DNA of 43,941 nt, from positions 1-43,941 of IMG/VR virus record IMGVR_UViG_3300031746_003924; one strand, 5' to 3'. Position 1 is the first letter of the stretch; each line of letters begins with the position of its first letter. Shown here one piece after another: positions 21,996 to 29,712 of this stretch. The position numbers were made by a program, and so were the translations under genes. This DNA comes from a virus. A model generated the notes under the pieces. The model searched no databases. It was not told the origin of the DNA and saw nothing but the letters and a program-made list of their open reading frames with translations.

Positions 21996-23500
21996 AACTC
22001 CTCCACCTCTCCGGGAATGTCCGGGACTTCGAACGGCTCAGTCTGAGTCGTGAACGGCGGCATCGACCACGCTCGAAAAAACTTTCCCTTTATTTTAAAT
22101 GATTCGGTCTTTGCTCCTTTGTCCTGAAGTATGTCCCACGCCTCTCGAGCCGTTATGTTAAACTTCTTCTTCCTCATCCACTCGAGCATATCCATCGCTC
22201 GAAAGTAAATTCGATCGTCCCTCCCATACGGCCTGCTTGTCAGCATCTCCTCCGGATTCTTTGCCGGCGGTCTCTCGGTGCAGAACTTCTCCACCATCGC
22301 CATAAATTCTCCGCGCTGCCCCGCGTCTTCGGGAGCCTCGATCTCATCCGCCTTATCTAAAAGGTCTCGTATGATCGATCGCCACACCGGCTCGCTGATT
22401 CGATTCGGCACGATGTTGTAAGAATCTACGCACACCTTCGTGAACCTGGTCTGGCTCAAAAAATCTTCTGACGACTCCATCTTGATTCTTCTGCCGTCCA
22501 CGTTCAACACCCACATCGGAGGCCACGTCGTTATCTTCGTCATCCCATCTAAGGTCACTCCCGGATCGTTCCCCGATTTCTTCAGCCCATATTCTCTCTT
22601 GGTGCAGATCGATCTGTTGCATGACCCCATTATTGGAGGTTCCTTGCACTTATAAAAATATGTTTTTTTGCCGATGGACTTTATTATCGTCTCCACTTCC
22701 TTGTGGCTAAGCGGAGGGATCAAGTACATCTTATTAAATTCCCGAGCCTTCTCTTCCCACGCATCCCCGTACTTCATCTTACAAAAAATTGACAGATTGT
22801 ATAAGGCCATATTTCTCGTCCCTTCCGGGAAGCCGGAGATGGCAAGATACTGAAGGCACGGGGGACCGTTCGCTAAATTTTCATCCTCCTTTACCTTAAG
22901 CTTTTTTATCACTTCGGCGGTCGTTGCCGCTCCGTCGGCATAGTCTAAAAATTCTGGCGGGCTCAAGTTCCTTCCTTCAACGACCGCGTATCTCGTCGTC
23001 CGCTCTCCGCCGAAGTAAGGCATATTGATCCAAGACCCCACGTCATCTTCTCCCGCGATCTCCGACTGCTTCGGATAAATCTCGACGTGGGGATATCCCA
23101 AGAAGACGGACCACTCCATCAACTTGTCTCGCACCAAAGACGCGGAGGCCGCCTCCTTTAAAAATAGGTAAAGGTGCGCTCCTCCGCTCTTCGTTCTACA
23201 GACGGTTAGCGGGATCTCCGCTTTTCTTATCCTTGATTCTAAGTTGTTTAAGTTTAGGTCGTAAACGTCGACGTCTATCGCTCCGAACCACGAACTTCCC
23301 TCATCGTTTATGGGGACTATCCCAAGCCCAGTTTTTCCGGACAAGTGGTCGCTCCAAACGGCGGCGGTGACCGGCTCCTTTAAAGTCTTAGCCTGCCCGC
23401 CGATCTTCCCCCGCTTGCTTTTTTTATCGACGACCTGATAGCACCCATGAGCACGCATCAGCCCAAGAAATCTCTGCATGAACCGTTCCGCTAAATTCAT
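21992..23500 (-). CDS. Archaeo-eukaryotic-type DNA primase with PriCT domain
   Basis: 502 residues from ATG 23500 (GGAGAGG upstream); a TTG eight codons earlier is less likely. The catalytic pair is Asp76 and Asp78 in AIDVDVYDL, followed by KSGGAHLYLFL and a conserved His segment (HVEIYPKQ), as in AEP primases of the TOTE/phage type. Residues ~220-300 (GTRNMALYNLSIFCKMKYG ... SHKEVETIIKSI) fit the primase C-terminal helical domain, followed by a possible Cys cluster (CKEP ... CNRSIC). It primes synthesis for the family A polymerase. Confidence 0.82.
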   Translation of the reverse strand: MNLAERFMQRFLGLMRAHGCYQVVDKKSKRGKIGGQAKTLKEPVTAAVWSDHLSGKTGLGIVPINDEGSSWFGAIDVDVYDLNLNNLESRIRKAEIPLTVCRTKSGGAHLYLFLKEAASASLVRDKLMEWSVFLGYPHVEIYPKQSEIAGEDDVGSWINMPYFGGERTTRYAVVEGRNLSPPEFLDYADGAATTAEVIKKLKVKEDENLANGPPCLQYLAISGFPEGTRNMALYNLSIFCKMKYGDAWEEKAREFNKMYLIPPLSHKEVETIIKSIGKKTYFYKCKEPPIMGSCNRSICTKREYGLKKSGNDPGVTLDGMTKITTWPPMWVLNVDGRRIKMESSEDFLSQTRFTKVCVDSYNIVPNRISEPVWRSIIRDLLDKADEIEAPEDAGQRGEFMAMVEKFCTERPPAKNPEEMLTSRPYGRDDRIYFRAMDMLEWMRKKKFNITAREAWDILQDKGAKTESFKIKGKFFRAWSMPPFTTQTEPFEVPDIPGEVEEF

Positions 23501-23530
23501 GTCGCACGATCCTCTCCGATTCAAATTTTG

Positions 23531-24343
23531 TTAAAACGGCGCATCTTCATCAGAGCCTGGGATGACTGGTTCTTCTGGCTTGGCCTGACCCGTGCTCACC
23601 TGTTTTGCAAATTCTTTTGCTAAGACGTAGATGTCCGCTTCTTTTCCAGAGAGGAGGTGGTTCACCTCGATCACAACTCCCATCCACTTTCCCTTATCGT
23701 TGCTCTCTTGAACGGTCGTCATCTTGTATGCGTGGGAGTAGGTTGGGGGAGTATATTTCCTGTCGGTCTTACCCTTCAACTTAATCGTCTGCATTAAGGT
23801 CATCCAATTTTTGGACTTCTTTATCTGCGTGGAACTGAGCGAAAGGACGACGGTCCTCGGCCCATCCGAAATAAGTTGAATGCAGAAGTGGTAGCGCGTG
23901 TCAGCGAGATAGTTTCCGTTGTCAAGAACGAACTTTCCGCTCTGGTTCCTGCTCAACTTCGTCACGTCAACGTCTTGCGGAGAGTAGTCGCCCCGATATC
24001 CTCCGCCCTGGTCTCTTGGCACCCACTCAACATACCTGTGCTGATAATAAGCGGGGACAAGGAGCACGCCAACTTTTCCGTCAAACAACTCCTTCGTCGC
24101 AGAATTCATCAGCATCCCAGCCTTTGCTCCCTTCACGTGAGCGGCGTCCCCCTCCGACACTTGGGGAGAATTTGTTTGGAGCACGATCAAAAACGGTATG
24201 GCATAAGCGTCCTTGTCCGCCGTCTCAAAACCTTTCCCCGCATCCCGCTCAAAGTCCATCGGGATTGCAGGGAGGCCTGTTCTCGGTTTTTCGGCTGGCA
24301 AGTTCGGCCGCCCTTCTTTTCTTTTGCTTCCTTCTGTTCTCAT
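23531..24343 (-). CDS. Single-stranded DNA-binding-like phage protein
   Basis: 270 residues, ATG 24343 behind AAAGGAGGACC. The protein is beta-rich through ~60-230 and ends in an acidic tail with a terminal Phe (GSDEDAPF), the hallmark by which bacterial and phage SSBs recruit partners. It lies immediately upstream of the primase gene. I infer ssDNA binding from the tail and the context, since the core fold cannot be verified by eye. Confidence 0.55.
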   Translation of the reverse strand: MRTEGSKRKEGRPNLPAEKPRTGLPAIPMDFERDAGKGFETADKDAYAIPFLIVLQTNSPQVSEGDAAHVKGAKAGMLMNSATKELFDGKVGVLLVPAYYQHRYVEWVPRDQGGGYRGDYSPQDVDVTKLSRNQSGKFVLDNGNYLADTRYHFCIQLISDGPRTVVLSLSSTQIKKSKNWMTLMQTIKLKGKTDRKYTPPTYSHAYKMTTVQESNDKGKWMGVVIEVNHLLSGKEADIYVLAKEFAKQVSTGQAKPEEPVIPGSDEDAPF

Positions 24344-24485
24344 GCGGTCCTCCTTTCCTGTTTAACAGGATGATCCTATCCGTTATGTCTCCACAACCTA
24401 CGCACCTTTGCCCAGAAAAACTGTCGCCGTATTCATCGATGAAGACCTCCCTTGAGAGAAGGCCGCGACACTTTTTACACCTCAT
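24249..24485 (-). CDS. Small zinc-ribbon protein (78 aa)
   Basis: ATG 24485 overlaps the end of the upstream gene. CKKC and CVGC, 24 residues apart, form a four-Cys ribbon followed by the phrase ITDRIILLNRKGG, a form seen in many phage genomes. The last ~30 residues are basic and overlap the SSB-like gene by 95 bases in another frame, so the tail may be under relaxed constraint. Confidence 0.6.
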   Translation of the reverse strand: MRCKKCRGLLSREVFIDEYGDSFSGQRCVGCGDITDRIILLNRKGGPHENRRKQKKRRAAELASRKTENRPPCNPDGL

Positions 24486-25032
24486 TCTTGCGCCTCGTCA
24501 CCTTGGTCATAGTTAACTCAAACAAAGAGAACAGCTTTTCTGGAAGGGGCTCTCCCTTCTCGATCTGCTCCCTGCCAAATGCCGACAAAGTCCCCGCATG
24601 GATATTCTCAGAAAACTCGGCGTCAAATTTCTGCTTGGTTAATTCCTGAAGAAGTTTCTTTGCTCTCTCTTCTTCGCCGCGGCCGAATCGGGCCGTCACC
24701 AGAGTCTTGATCAGGGATCCAAACCCGTGCTTTCGCAGCCACTCGTAAGCTTTTGCCCGATTCTCCACCTTGATCGAGGTCGTCACCGTTTTCTTCAGCT
24801 CAATCTTATCTCCGGAAGAAGTCTTCAGCTCCGTTAACCCAAGCTCCTTCATCAAGTTTGGAAATATCTCCTGTCGAATTTGGTTGAGCTTCTTGTTCTC
24901 CGCCTCCAGATTTTCTTCGAGCTTAAGGATCGCGTCTTCCATGCTGGTTTGAATCTTGATCATCTGAGAAACTCTCTTCAACTGCTCCTCCGTCACCTTC
25001 GCCTCCGAATCCGCCTCAAAATCTAAAGCCAC
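24475..25032 (-). CDS. Conserved coiled-coil phage protein, function unknown
   Basis: 185 residues from GTG 25032, chosen for its CGGAGGTGATTAAA ribosome site; upstream codons are in frame. Residues ~20-65 form a coiled coil. A mixed domain with KIELKKTVTTSIKV, AYEWLRKHGFGSLIKTLV and GRGEEERAKKLL follows, ending with HAGTLSAFGREQIEKGEPLP. This pattern recurs in phage replication modules, but I know no function. It lies between the HD hydrolase and the SSB-like protein. Confidence 0.6.
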   Translation of the reverse strand: MALDFEADSEAKVTEEQLKRVSQMIKIQTSMEDAILKLEENLEAENKKLNQIRQEIFPNLMKELGLTELKTSSGDKIELKKTVTTSIKVENRAKAYEWLRKHGFGSLIKTLVTARFGRGEEERAKKLLQELTKQKFDAEFSENIHAGTLSAFGREQIEKGEPLPEKLFSLFELTMTKVTRRKNEV

Positions 25033-25122
25033 TTTAATCACCTCCGTTCTATAAATTTCGATCAAGCAATAATTCTACATTCTTGGAGCATTCGGGTGAG
25101 GTCCGCTCGACAGCGCTGTTCT

Positions 25123-25716
25123 TCATCTTTCATCCAAAAAAAATGTGGCCTCAATGTCGGCGATCACCAGAGCCTTCAGCAAAGAACATTTATTAAGCGC
25201 ATCCCTCCACGAGTTGCTCCCGAAATAGAAGTGAACCCCCGGGTCCGACCAGGCCATGTGCCAGCGGATCGCGAGCTTCTCCTCCTCCGTCACTCGCATG
25301 TGGTCTTGGAGAATGGACACCGACTTCTCCCCGTGGCCCAGCGGGAATTGATCCTTGATCCCCCACTCCTCCTGCTGCACCCACCTGTCGTTTGGCTTTC
25401 TCCACTTCATCTCCTTGACGTAAAAGTTCGCTTTGCACAGGTCGTGAAACAAGGCCGCGATCGCGAAGCTTTCTATTGGCCCTTTGTAGGAAGTTTGCAG
25501 CCTCTTCATCACGGCCCACACGTTTAATGAGTGGAGCACCAGACCTCCGACCTTATCTAAGTGGTGATGCATCGACGCGGGAGCTTCAAAGAAGTCGGTC
25601 TTCTCCGACAAGAATCCAAGCGTCGACTTTGCTCCCCCTCTCTTCACATTCGCTATCACGGCGTCCTCGAACGCGGGCCTAAGCTTATCATAGTTCTCAA
25701 CTCGTTCTATGGCCAC
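25123..25716 (-). CDS. HD-domain hydrolase
   Basis: 197 residues from GTG 25716 behind AAAGGAG. The metal-binding HD set is visible: HSLNVW (His62), ALFHDLCK (His91-Asp92), LGHGEKSV (His128) and IRWHM (His153). Such phage HD proteins act on nucleotides or cyclic nucleotides; the substrate here is unknown. It could serve host nucleotide salvage or counter a nucleotide-based defence. Confidence 0.8.
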   Translation of the reverse strand: MAIERVENYDKLRPAFEDAVIANVKRGGAKSTLGFLSEKTDFFEAPASMHHHLDKVGGLVLHSLNVWAVMKRLQTSYKGPIESFAIAALFHDLCKANFYVKEMKWRKPNDRWVQQEEWGIKDQFPLGHGEKSVSILQDHMRVTEEEKLAIRWHMAWSDPGVHFYFGSNSWRDALNKCSLLKALVIADIEATFFLDER

Positions 25717-25825
25717 ATATTTCTCCTTTCACAAAAAATTTAAGAATACAGAAGACCCCAAAAAGAAGGAGGACGGTGGATGAGGCCGATTCAAACTCTT
25801 CAGGGCCTCCTGTACTCTTGTTTTC

Positions 25826-25857
25826 GTTACGCGTGGGTAGCATCCGTCAAGGATACT
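25826..25857. repeat. Hairpin repeat unit 1
   Basis: Unit of 32 bases nearly identical to 26026-26057. On the minus strand AGTATCC-TTGAC-GGATGCT forms a 7-bp stem with one G:U pair and the loop TTGAC, followed by ACCCACGCGTAAC. Confidence 0.85.
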
Positions 25858-25909
25858 AGTTTTTGAATCGTTGCTTTTAATGTCGGTGAACACAGATCGT
25901 TTCCCTTTC

Positions 25910-25941
25910 ATTACGCGAGGGCCGCGGCCGTCAAGGATCAT
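25910..25941. repeat. Hairpin repeat unit 2 (divergent)
   Basis: Shares ATCCTTGACGG and CGCGTAA with the other units, but the 3' stem arm is replaced by the palindrome GGCCGCGGCC. A flanking phrase (ATGTCG-TGAACA type) also recurs upstream of the third unit, so the repeat is longer than the hairpin. Confidence 0.75.
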
Positions 25942-26025
25942 CCTCGTAGAACCATTGGTATCATTGGCTTCTTTTGAACCTCAGAAAAAATTTGATGTCG
26001 ATGAACATAAATCTTCGCTCACCTT

Positions 26026-26057
26026 GTTACGCGTGGGTAGCATCCGTCAAGGATGCT
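26026..26057. repeat. Hairpin repeat unit 3
   Basis: Minus strand AGCATCC-TTGAC-GGATGCT, a perfect 7-bp stem, then ACCCACGCGTAAC. The stop codon of the SNF2 helicase lies within the stem, just after an AGGAGG sequence. Confidence 0.85.
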
Positions 26058-27507
26058 GCCTCCTCTCATCCAACACCTTGTGAGCGGTCGCTCCCGATTT
26101 CCGGAGAACCTCGCGGATGCGCTCGTCAACCGTGTCGTATGCCACCAAGTCGATGTAGATCACGGGGTGCTTGAGGCCGATCCTGTGCGCGCGGTCCTCG
26201 GTCTGATACCTCTCCTCATACGAGAATGAGTTTGAGTAATAGTACACGACCTCGGCTTCAAACAAATCTATCCCGATCCCAGACCTCTGTTGCCCGACCA
26301 AAAACCCGCAGGAGGGATCCGCCTGAAATCTTGCGACAGATTCTCTGCGCTCCTTTAAACTTACTCCGCCGTGAAGCTCGACGACGGACCCCGGCCCGCG
26401 CGCTTTTTTGAGTCGATCAACGATCGCGCTTATCTCGGCTCGAAACCGAGCCCACACGACCGTCTTCCCAGGATAGTCTTCGATCAAATTTGCGAGGAGA
26501 TCTAACTTTGGATTTCCTTTTGAGAGCGGCCTCGCATCACCTGGGTCATCGCTCGGATTTTCTAGCGGGAGAAATCCGCCGGCTATCTGCTGGCACCGCA
26601 GAAGCCTCGTGATTTGAAGCGGGTTCAGCATCCTAAAATCTTCAAATTCGATGACGCCATCTTTTAAGACTCTGTCGTAAAGCCTCCTCTGTTCTGAGTT
26701 CAAATAAATACCATAAACTTTATAGATCTTTTCTGGCAGGTCCATGCACTCCGACTTAAGCCTTCGGTAAGAGTGGGGGAGAATTCGATCGGCTAAGTCG
26801 TCGAGCCGAACGTACTCGATCAGCGTCTCGTACTCCCACGCCTTACCTCCTGGCTTGCTCGCCATCGACTTCTGCCACCGGCCGTAATTATTCTTAAACG
26901 CGTAGAACGAGTAGAAGCCGAGGATCGAGTAGTCAAGAAACCCCATCTGAGCATACAGGTCGAACGGCGATTGAGTGACGGGGGTCCCCGTGAGTATCCT
27001 TTTATACTTGGCGCGCTTTCCTAAGGCGATGATCCTCTTCGTCCTCGCCGCTCTCGGGGTCTTGATCCGATTCGACTCATCGACGGCGATGAGGCCGGGA
27101 AATTTCTCGAGAAACTTCTTCGATATTTCGGCAATCTCGCATGGGGCGCTATATGCTTCCACGTTTGCCGCAAGGATCCTCAGCTTCCTCTCTTTAACCG
27201 TTGGATAGAATAGGCGGCTGATTTGATCCTGAAACTTCTTCGTCTTCGTTCTGCCCGCGGAATATTCAACGGCGTAGTACGGGCAGTCTAGGTGCTTCGG
27301 GATCTCCTGGCGCACCCAATTTGAGTGGACGCCGTTTGGGGCGATGATTAGGAGGGCTTCGATCCTCTTCTTTTTGAAGAGCGCCTCCGCGGTGTCAAGA
27401 GCAATCTTCGTTTTTCCTAGACCCTGCTCCAAAAACAAGGCGAAATTATTCTTCTCCCAAGACATGTTGAAGCATTCTCTCTGGTGCTTAAACGGCTCCG
27501 TCTTCAA
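26047..27507 (-). CDS. SNF2-type superfamily 2 helicase
   Basis: 486 residues from TTG 27507 behind GGGAGG. Motif I is QGLGKT (~28-33), motif II is DESN (143-146) instead of DEAH, motif III is LTGTPVTQSP (~172-181), motif V lies at ~410-420 (FLVGQQRSGIGIDLF) and motif VI is YQTEDRAHRIG, followed by the SNF2-typical VIYIDLVAYDTVDERI. Phage SNF2 proteins are DNA translocases of replication or recombination modules. The gene end lies in the hairpin repeat at 26026-26057. Confidence 0.92.
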   Translation of the reverse strand: MKTEPFKHQRECFNMSWEKNNFALFLEQGLGKTKIALDTAEALFKKKRIEALLIIAPNGVHSNWVRQEIPKHLDCPYYAVEYSAGRTKTKKFQDQISRLFYPTVKERKLRILAANVEAYSAPCEIAEISKKFLEKFPGLIAVDESNRIKTPRAARTKRIIALGKRAKYKRILTGTPVTQSPFDLYAQMGFLDYSILGFYSFYAFKNNYGRWQKSMASKPGGKAWEYETLIEYVRLDDLADRILPHSYRRLKSECMDLPEKIYKVYGIYLNSEQRRLYDRVLKDGVIEFEDFRMLNPLQITRLLRCQQIAGGFLPLENPSDDPGDARPLSKGNPKLDLLANLIEDYPGKTVVWARFRAEISAIVDRLKKARGPGSVVELHGGVSLKERRESVARFQADPSCGFLVGQQRSGIGIDLFEAEVVYYYSNSFSYEERYQTEDRAHRIGLKHPVIYIDLVAYDTVDERIREVLRKSGATAHKVLDERRQHP

Positions 27508-27709
27508 GCAGCGCCTCCCTTATAAAATCTTTGACGGCGGCGGGATCCACGGCGCCCCAATCTCTCCGCCCCTCCATCGAGCTTAAATAACTGCGGAGAA
27601 GCCGAGCCCTCCTTGCGCGGCCGTTCTCGTTTCGAGGGTTCCACCACTGGCCTATGCTCTTTAAATAACTCACCTCGTCCGCCGTCGTGTGCAGGCTTCT
27701 CTTGATCAT
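27488..27709 (-). CDS. Hypothetical protein (73 aa)
   Basis: ATG 27709 behind ACGGAGGAG; the end overlaps the helicase start by 20 bases. A basic N-terminal part with SYLKSIGQWWNPRNE and a helical C-terminus (AAVKDFIREALLEDG). The coupling to the SNF2 gene suggests a partner, but no family is recognised. Confidence 0.65.
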   Translation of the reverse strand: MIKRSLHTTADEVSYLKSIGQWWNPRNENGRARRARLLRSYLSSMEGRRDWGAVDPAAVKDFIREALLEDGAV

Positions 27710-27739
27710 AATCTCCTCCGTAGTTTGGGCAGCGCACGA

Positions 27740-27889
27740 TCATCTCATCCCAAAAAGCACCGCGACTTGAAGCACGCTGGCCCCGACCCAATATAAAGCC
27801 TTCACCCAATCTTTTTCGAAGAGGCAGACGACCGCGATCGCGGCGTACTCGAGCAGCAGGATCGCCATAAGGACGCGGCTCACGCTCAT
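27740..27889 (-). CDS. Small membrane protein (49 aa)
   Basis: ATG 27889 overlaps the upstream stop (TGATG). Two hydrophobic segments (SRVLMAILLLEYAAIAVVCLF and ALYWVGASVLQVAVLF) with a short charged loop make a helical hairpin. An early-expressed membrane peptide could act on the host envelope or on superinfection. No family recognised. Confidence 0.6.
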   Translation of the reverse strand: MSVSRVLMAILLLEYAAIAVVCLFEKDWVKALYWVGASVLQVAVLFGMR

Positions 27890-28044
27890 CAGAACTCCAC
27901 CCCTTTCATAACGATCGGCTCCGGCTTCGATCTTCCCTGTTCAAATAAAACTCCGGCGAGGCCGGCGATCCGGATCGACCTATCCCACGCTTTCTTCTCC
28001 ACTAAGATCACGGCGCTACTCCAAAATAATTTTCTTAGGATCAT
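27889..28044 (-). CDS. Small hypothetical protein (51 aa), follows WLPK paralog 2
   Basis: ATG 28044 overlaps the end of the upstream gene, in GGGGCTGATATG, the same junction as at 28323. The product begins MILRKLFWSSAVILV, with a short hydrophobic patch, and ends with a soluble tail. Function unknown. Confidence 0.5.
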   Translation of the reverse strand: MILRKLFWSSAVILVEKKAWDRSIRIAGLAGVLFEQGRSKPEPIVMKGVEF

Positions 28045-28208
28045 ATCAGCCCCTTCTCTCTCGCGAGCCACTCCGGCACTTCCACTATGGAAGACCACCT
28101 TCGGAAATCGACCTGACCTTTTGGGAGCCAGAGCCTCCTGCCGTCAACCAGGACGCAGATGGATGCTCCGCGCTCCTCGATCAGCTCGTCAAATTTAACT
28201 TCAACCAT
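28041..28208 (-). CDS. Small WLPK-motif protein, paralog 2 (55 aa)
   Basis: Starts at ATG 28208, overlapping the previous stop. The translation has VLVDGRRLWLPKGQV and ends EWLAREKGLI. The gene at 28320-28484 has the same layout and the same last ten residues, so the two are tandem paralogs. A small beta protein is likely; function unknown. Confidence 0.65.
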   Translation of the reverse strand: MVEVKFDELIEERGASICVLVDGRRLWLPKGQVDFRRWSSIVEVPEWLAREKGLI

Positions 28209-28323
28209 CCCGCTCGAAATTATCCACCGCACAACTCTTCTCCATCTTCCGGCAGCAGCCCTCCAGGAGAATTATACCTTGCGTTAAGCTAAAGATCGCC
28301 CTCAAATACTCGTGGTAACTCAT
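28201..28323 (-). CDS. Small hypothetical protein (40 aa), follows WLPK paralog 1
   Basis: ATG 28323 behind AAAAGGGG, overlapping the upstream gene. The product begins MSYHEYLRAIFSLTQGIILL and contains three Cys. It occupies the position after paralog 1 that the 27889-28044 gene occupies after paralog 2, but the two downstream peptides are not alike. Confidence 0.5.
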   Translation of the reverse strand: MSYHEYLRAIFSLTQGIILLEGCCRKMEKSCAVDNFERDG

Positions 28324-28484
28324 ATCAGCCCCTTTTCTCTCGCGAGCCATTCCTGGACCTCGCATGACCCGTCCGCGAAAAAATTCCTGACCTGCGACTT
28401 TGGGAGCCATATTTCCTTCCCACCCACTTCTACCAAGTAGGCGCTCTCCGTCTGACTTCGATATTGGTCGAAGAAGATTTCCAC
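28320..28484 (-). CDS. Small WLPK-motif protein, paralog 1 (54 aa)
   Basis: GTG 28484 is chosen because it lies behind AGAGGA and aligns with the start of paralog 2; a GTG at 28505 would add seven residues. The translation has VEVGGKEIWLPKSQV and ends EWLAREKGLI, as in paralog 2. Function unknown. Confidence 0.65.
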   Translation of the reverse strand: MEIFFDQYRSQTESAYLVEVGGKEIWLPKSQVRNFFADGSCEVQEWLAREKGLI

Positions 28485-28508
28485 CCAAGTTCCTCTGGAT
28501 CCCACGCC

Positions 28509-28679
28509 TCAACCCCTCAACACTTTCTTCACAATCGACTCGTTCGACGAGCCGCATTTTTTGCAGATGAAGGAGATGGATCCAAGCTCCGGCTTAGTCC
28601 GATGGCTTGCGCTCGAGATCTCAACCCATTCTCCGCAGCCTGAGCACCAGACGACTCTAATCCTCCTCTTTTTCTTCAT
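28509..28679 (-). CDS. Small zinc-ribbon protein (56 aa)
   Basis: ATG 28679 overlaps the upstream stop (ATGA). CSGC (12-15) and CKKC (39-42) make a four-Cys ribbon with a basic N-terminus (MKKKRRIRVVW). Probably nucleic-acid binding; no named family. Confidence 0.65.
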   Translation of the reverse strand: MKKKRRIRVVWCSGCGEWVEISSASHRTKPELGSISFICKKCGSSNESIVKKVLRG

Positions 28680-29038
28680 GCCTTCCCTCCGTTGAGAATC
28701 GTGAAAGTTCTCATCTCTTTAGAACCGCCGGCCTCAACCCTAAACGAAGCGGCGCTCATGAAATTGAGCTTCGCCTCCGCAAGGAACCCCCTCCAATTCA
28801 CCGACGGGATCAGGTGGTCTTTTCGGATGCTAACCCGGTAACCCTCGCCGGAGAAGCTTGGGAGCATCCCAACCTGGCCCGCCTCCTCATTGTAGAAGAG
28901 GCGGAGGTTAGGCGCCGAGCCAAGCTCAACCTTCCAAAACTCCACGGAAAACCGGAGCGCAGATTTTGAGGCATAAACGCAGTCTGGAAACATGCTCCTT
29001 TTAAGCAAGCGCTTTCTACGAAATTCTATGAATGGCAT
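28676..29038 (-). CDS. Hypothetical protein (120 aa)
   Basis: ATG 29038 behind AAAAGGAGAGCG is preferred to an in-frame start seven codons upstream. The protein has a basic N-terminus and then a beta-rich body (LRFSVEFWKVEL, LRLFYNEEAGQVGML, GYRVSIRKDHLIP) ending in MRTFTILNGGKA. The pattern of paired strands suggests a small compact domain. No family recognised. Confidence 0.6.
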   Translation of the reverse strand: MPFIEFRRKRLLKRSMFPDCVYASKSALRFSVEFWKVELGSAPNLRLFYNEEAGQVGMLPSFSGEGYRVSIRKDHLIPSVNWRGFLAEAKLNFMSAASFRVEAGGSKEMRTFTILNGGKA

Positions 29039-29061
29039 ATCGCTCTCCTTTTCTAACAAGC

Positions 29062-29514
29062 TTATTTTCTCGCGTCCGCCCGCAGAATTTTAAGCACCTC
29101 ATCTACCCCGCCATAGTAGCGGACCATGCTCCTCAGAATTTTTTGGTCCTGGCCTTTTTCTCTGAGCTCCCTTTTCAGAGCTCTTTGCCGGATGCGCCCC
29201 CTTATATTATCCGGAGAAAATGCGCTCCCATCTTCTTCCGCAAGCTTTATCCTAGAATCTCGCCTCCGCTTTTTCGCCTCTTCATAGCGCCCCATCTGCC
29301 TTTGATAAGACTCAGTTCTCCCCCTCTCTTCTCCCGATATGAGAAGCACCTTTGAAAACATCCCGCAAGACCCGCCGCAAGTCCAGGCGTTCTTCTCGCC
29401 GTCGGAGGAGAAAAACTTGAGGCAGCCGCCGCACTTCCTGCACCGGCGCTGGCGGAGATTATTTGGAAGAATGTGGACTTGCCCTTTAAAAACGCCCTGG
29501 TATTCGTATGGCAT
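29062..29514 (-). CDS. Zinc-finger protein, first gene of the leftward block
   Basis: 150 residues from ATG 29514 behind AAAGGAGG; the open frame extends far upstream, but those codons lie in regulatory DNA. Cys at 25, 28 and 31 (CRKCGGC) and at 46 and 50 (WTCGGSC) form a zinc site. The rest is very basic and helical (RRRDSRI, IRGRIRQRALKREL). As the first leftward gene it may be an early DNA-binding regulator. Confidence 0.65.
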   Translation of the reverse strand: MPYEYQGVFKGQVHILPNNLRQRRCRKCGGCLKFFSSDGEKNAWTCGGSCGMFSKVLLISGEERGRTESYQRQMGRYEEAKKRRRDSRIKLAEEDGSAFSPDNIRGRIRQRALKRELREKGQDQKILRSMVRYYGGVDEVLKILRADARK

Positions 29515-29520
29515 GCCTCC

Positions 29521-29549
29521 TTTATACACCCCTTTGAACCAAATGTAAA
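29521..29549 (-). promoter_or_regulatory. Candidate leftward sigma70-type promoter
   Basis: On the minus strand TTTACA (29549-29544) and TATAAA (29526-29521) are separated by exactly 17 bases. Transcription would start within a few bases of the ATG at 29514, leaving little or no leader, although an AAAGGAGG site overlaps the -10. The TTTACA may instead be part of an operator. Confidence 0.4.
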
Positions 29550-29712
29550 TACTTTTTTTTCGGGAGATCGAAAAAGTAGCGGAGGAGAAATTCGCTTGCC
29601 TCGGCATCGGATGTGCGTTTCCAGTCGACAGCGGTATTATGTTATAACTCTTGGATATCATTGATAATTTTTGAATGGCATCAAGGAGGATCGGCCACCC
29701 CTTTGTATAAGG

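Larger units (their letters stand above)
25717..26046. other. Gene-free stretch with three hairpin repeats
   Basis: About 320 bases without a convincing gene, between the HD hydrolase and the SNF2 helicase. A 70-codon minus-strand frame (25729-25941) exists only because the repeats are compatible with one reading frame; upstream the same frame is broken by stops. The region is best read as noncoding, with the three repeat units listed separately. It may be an origin, an operator array or an RNA element. Confidence 0.6.

Noticed and set aside
25729-25941. 70-codon minus-strand ORF across the hairpin repeats
   Set aside because: The frame is broken by stops in the third repeat unit, there is no family resemblance, and conservation follows the DNA hairpin instead of the codons.
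25826-25941. TTGACG in the repeats as -35 boxes
   Set aside because: No -10-like hexamer lies 16-18 bases downstream on either copy.
25826-26057. Three repeats considered as CRISPR
   Set aside because: Spacing is irregular (84 and 116 bases), the units diverge, and flanking phrases are also related, so they are not repeat-spacer units.
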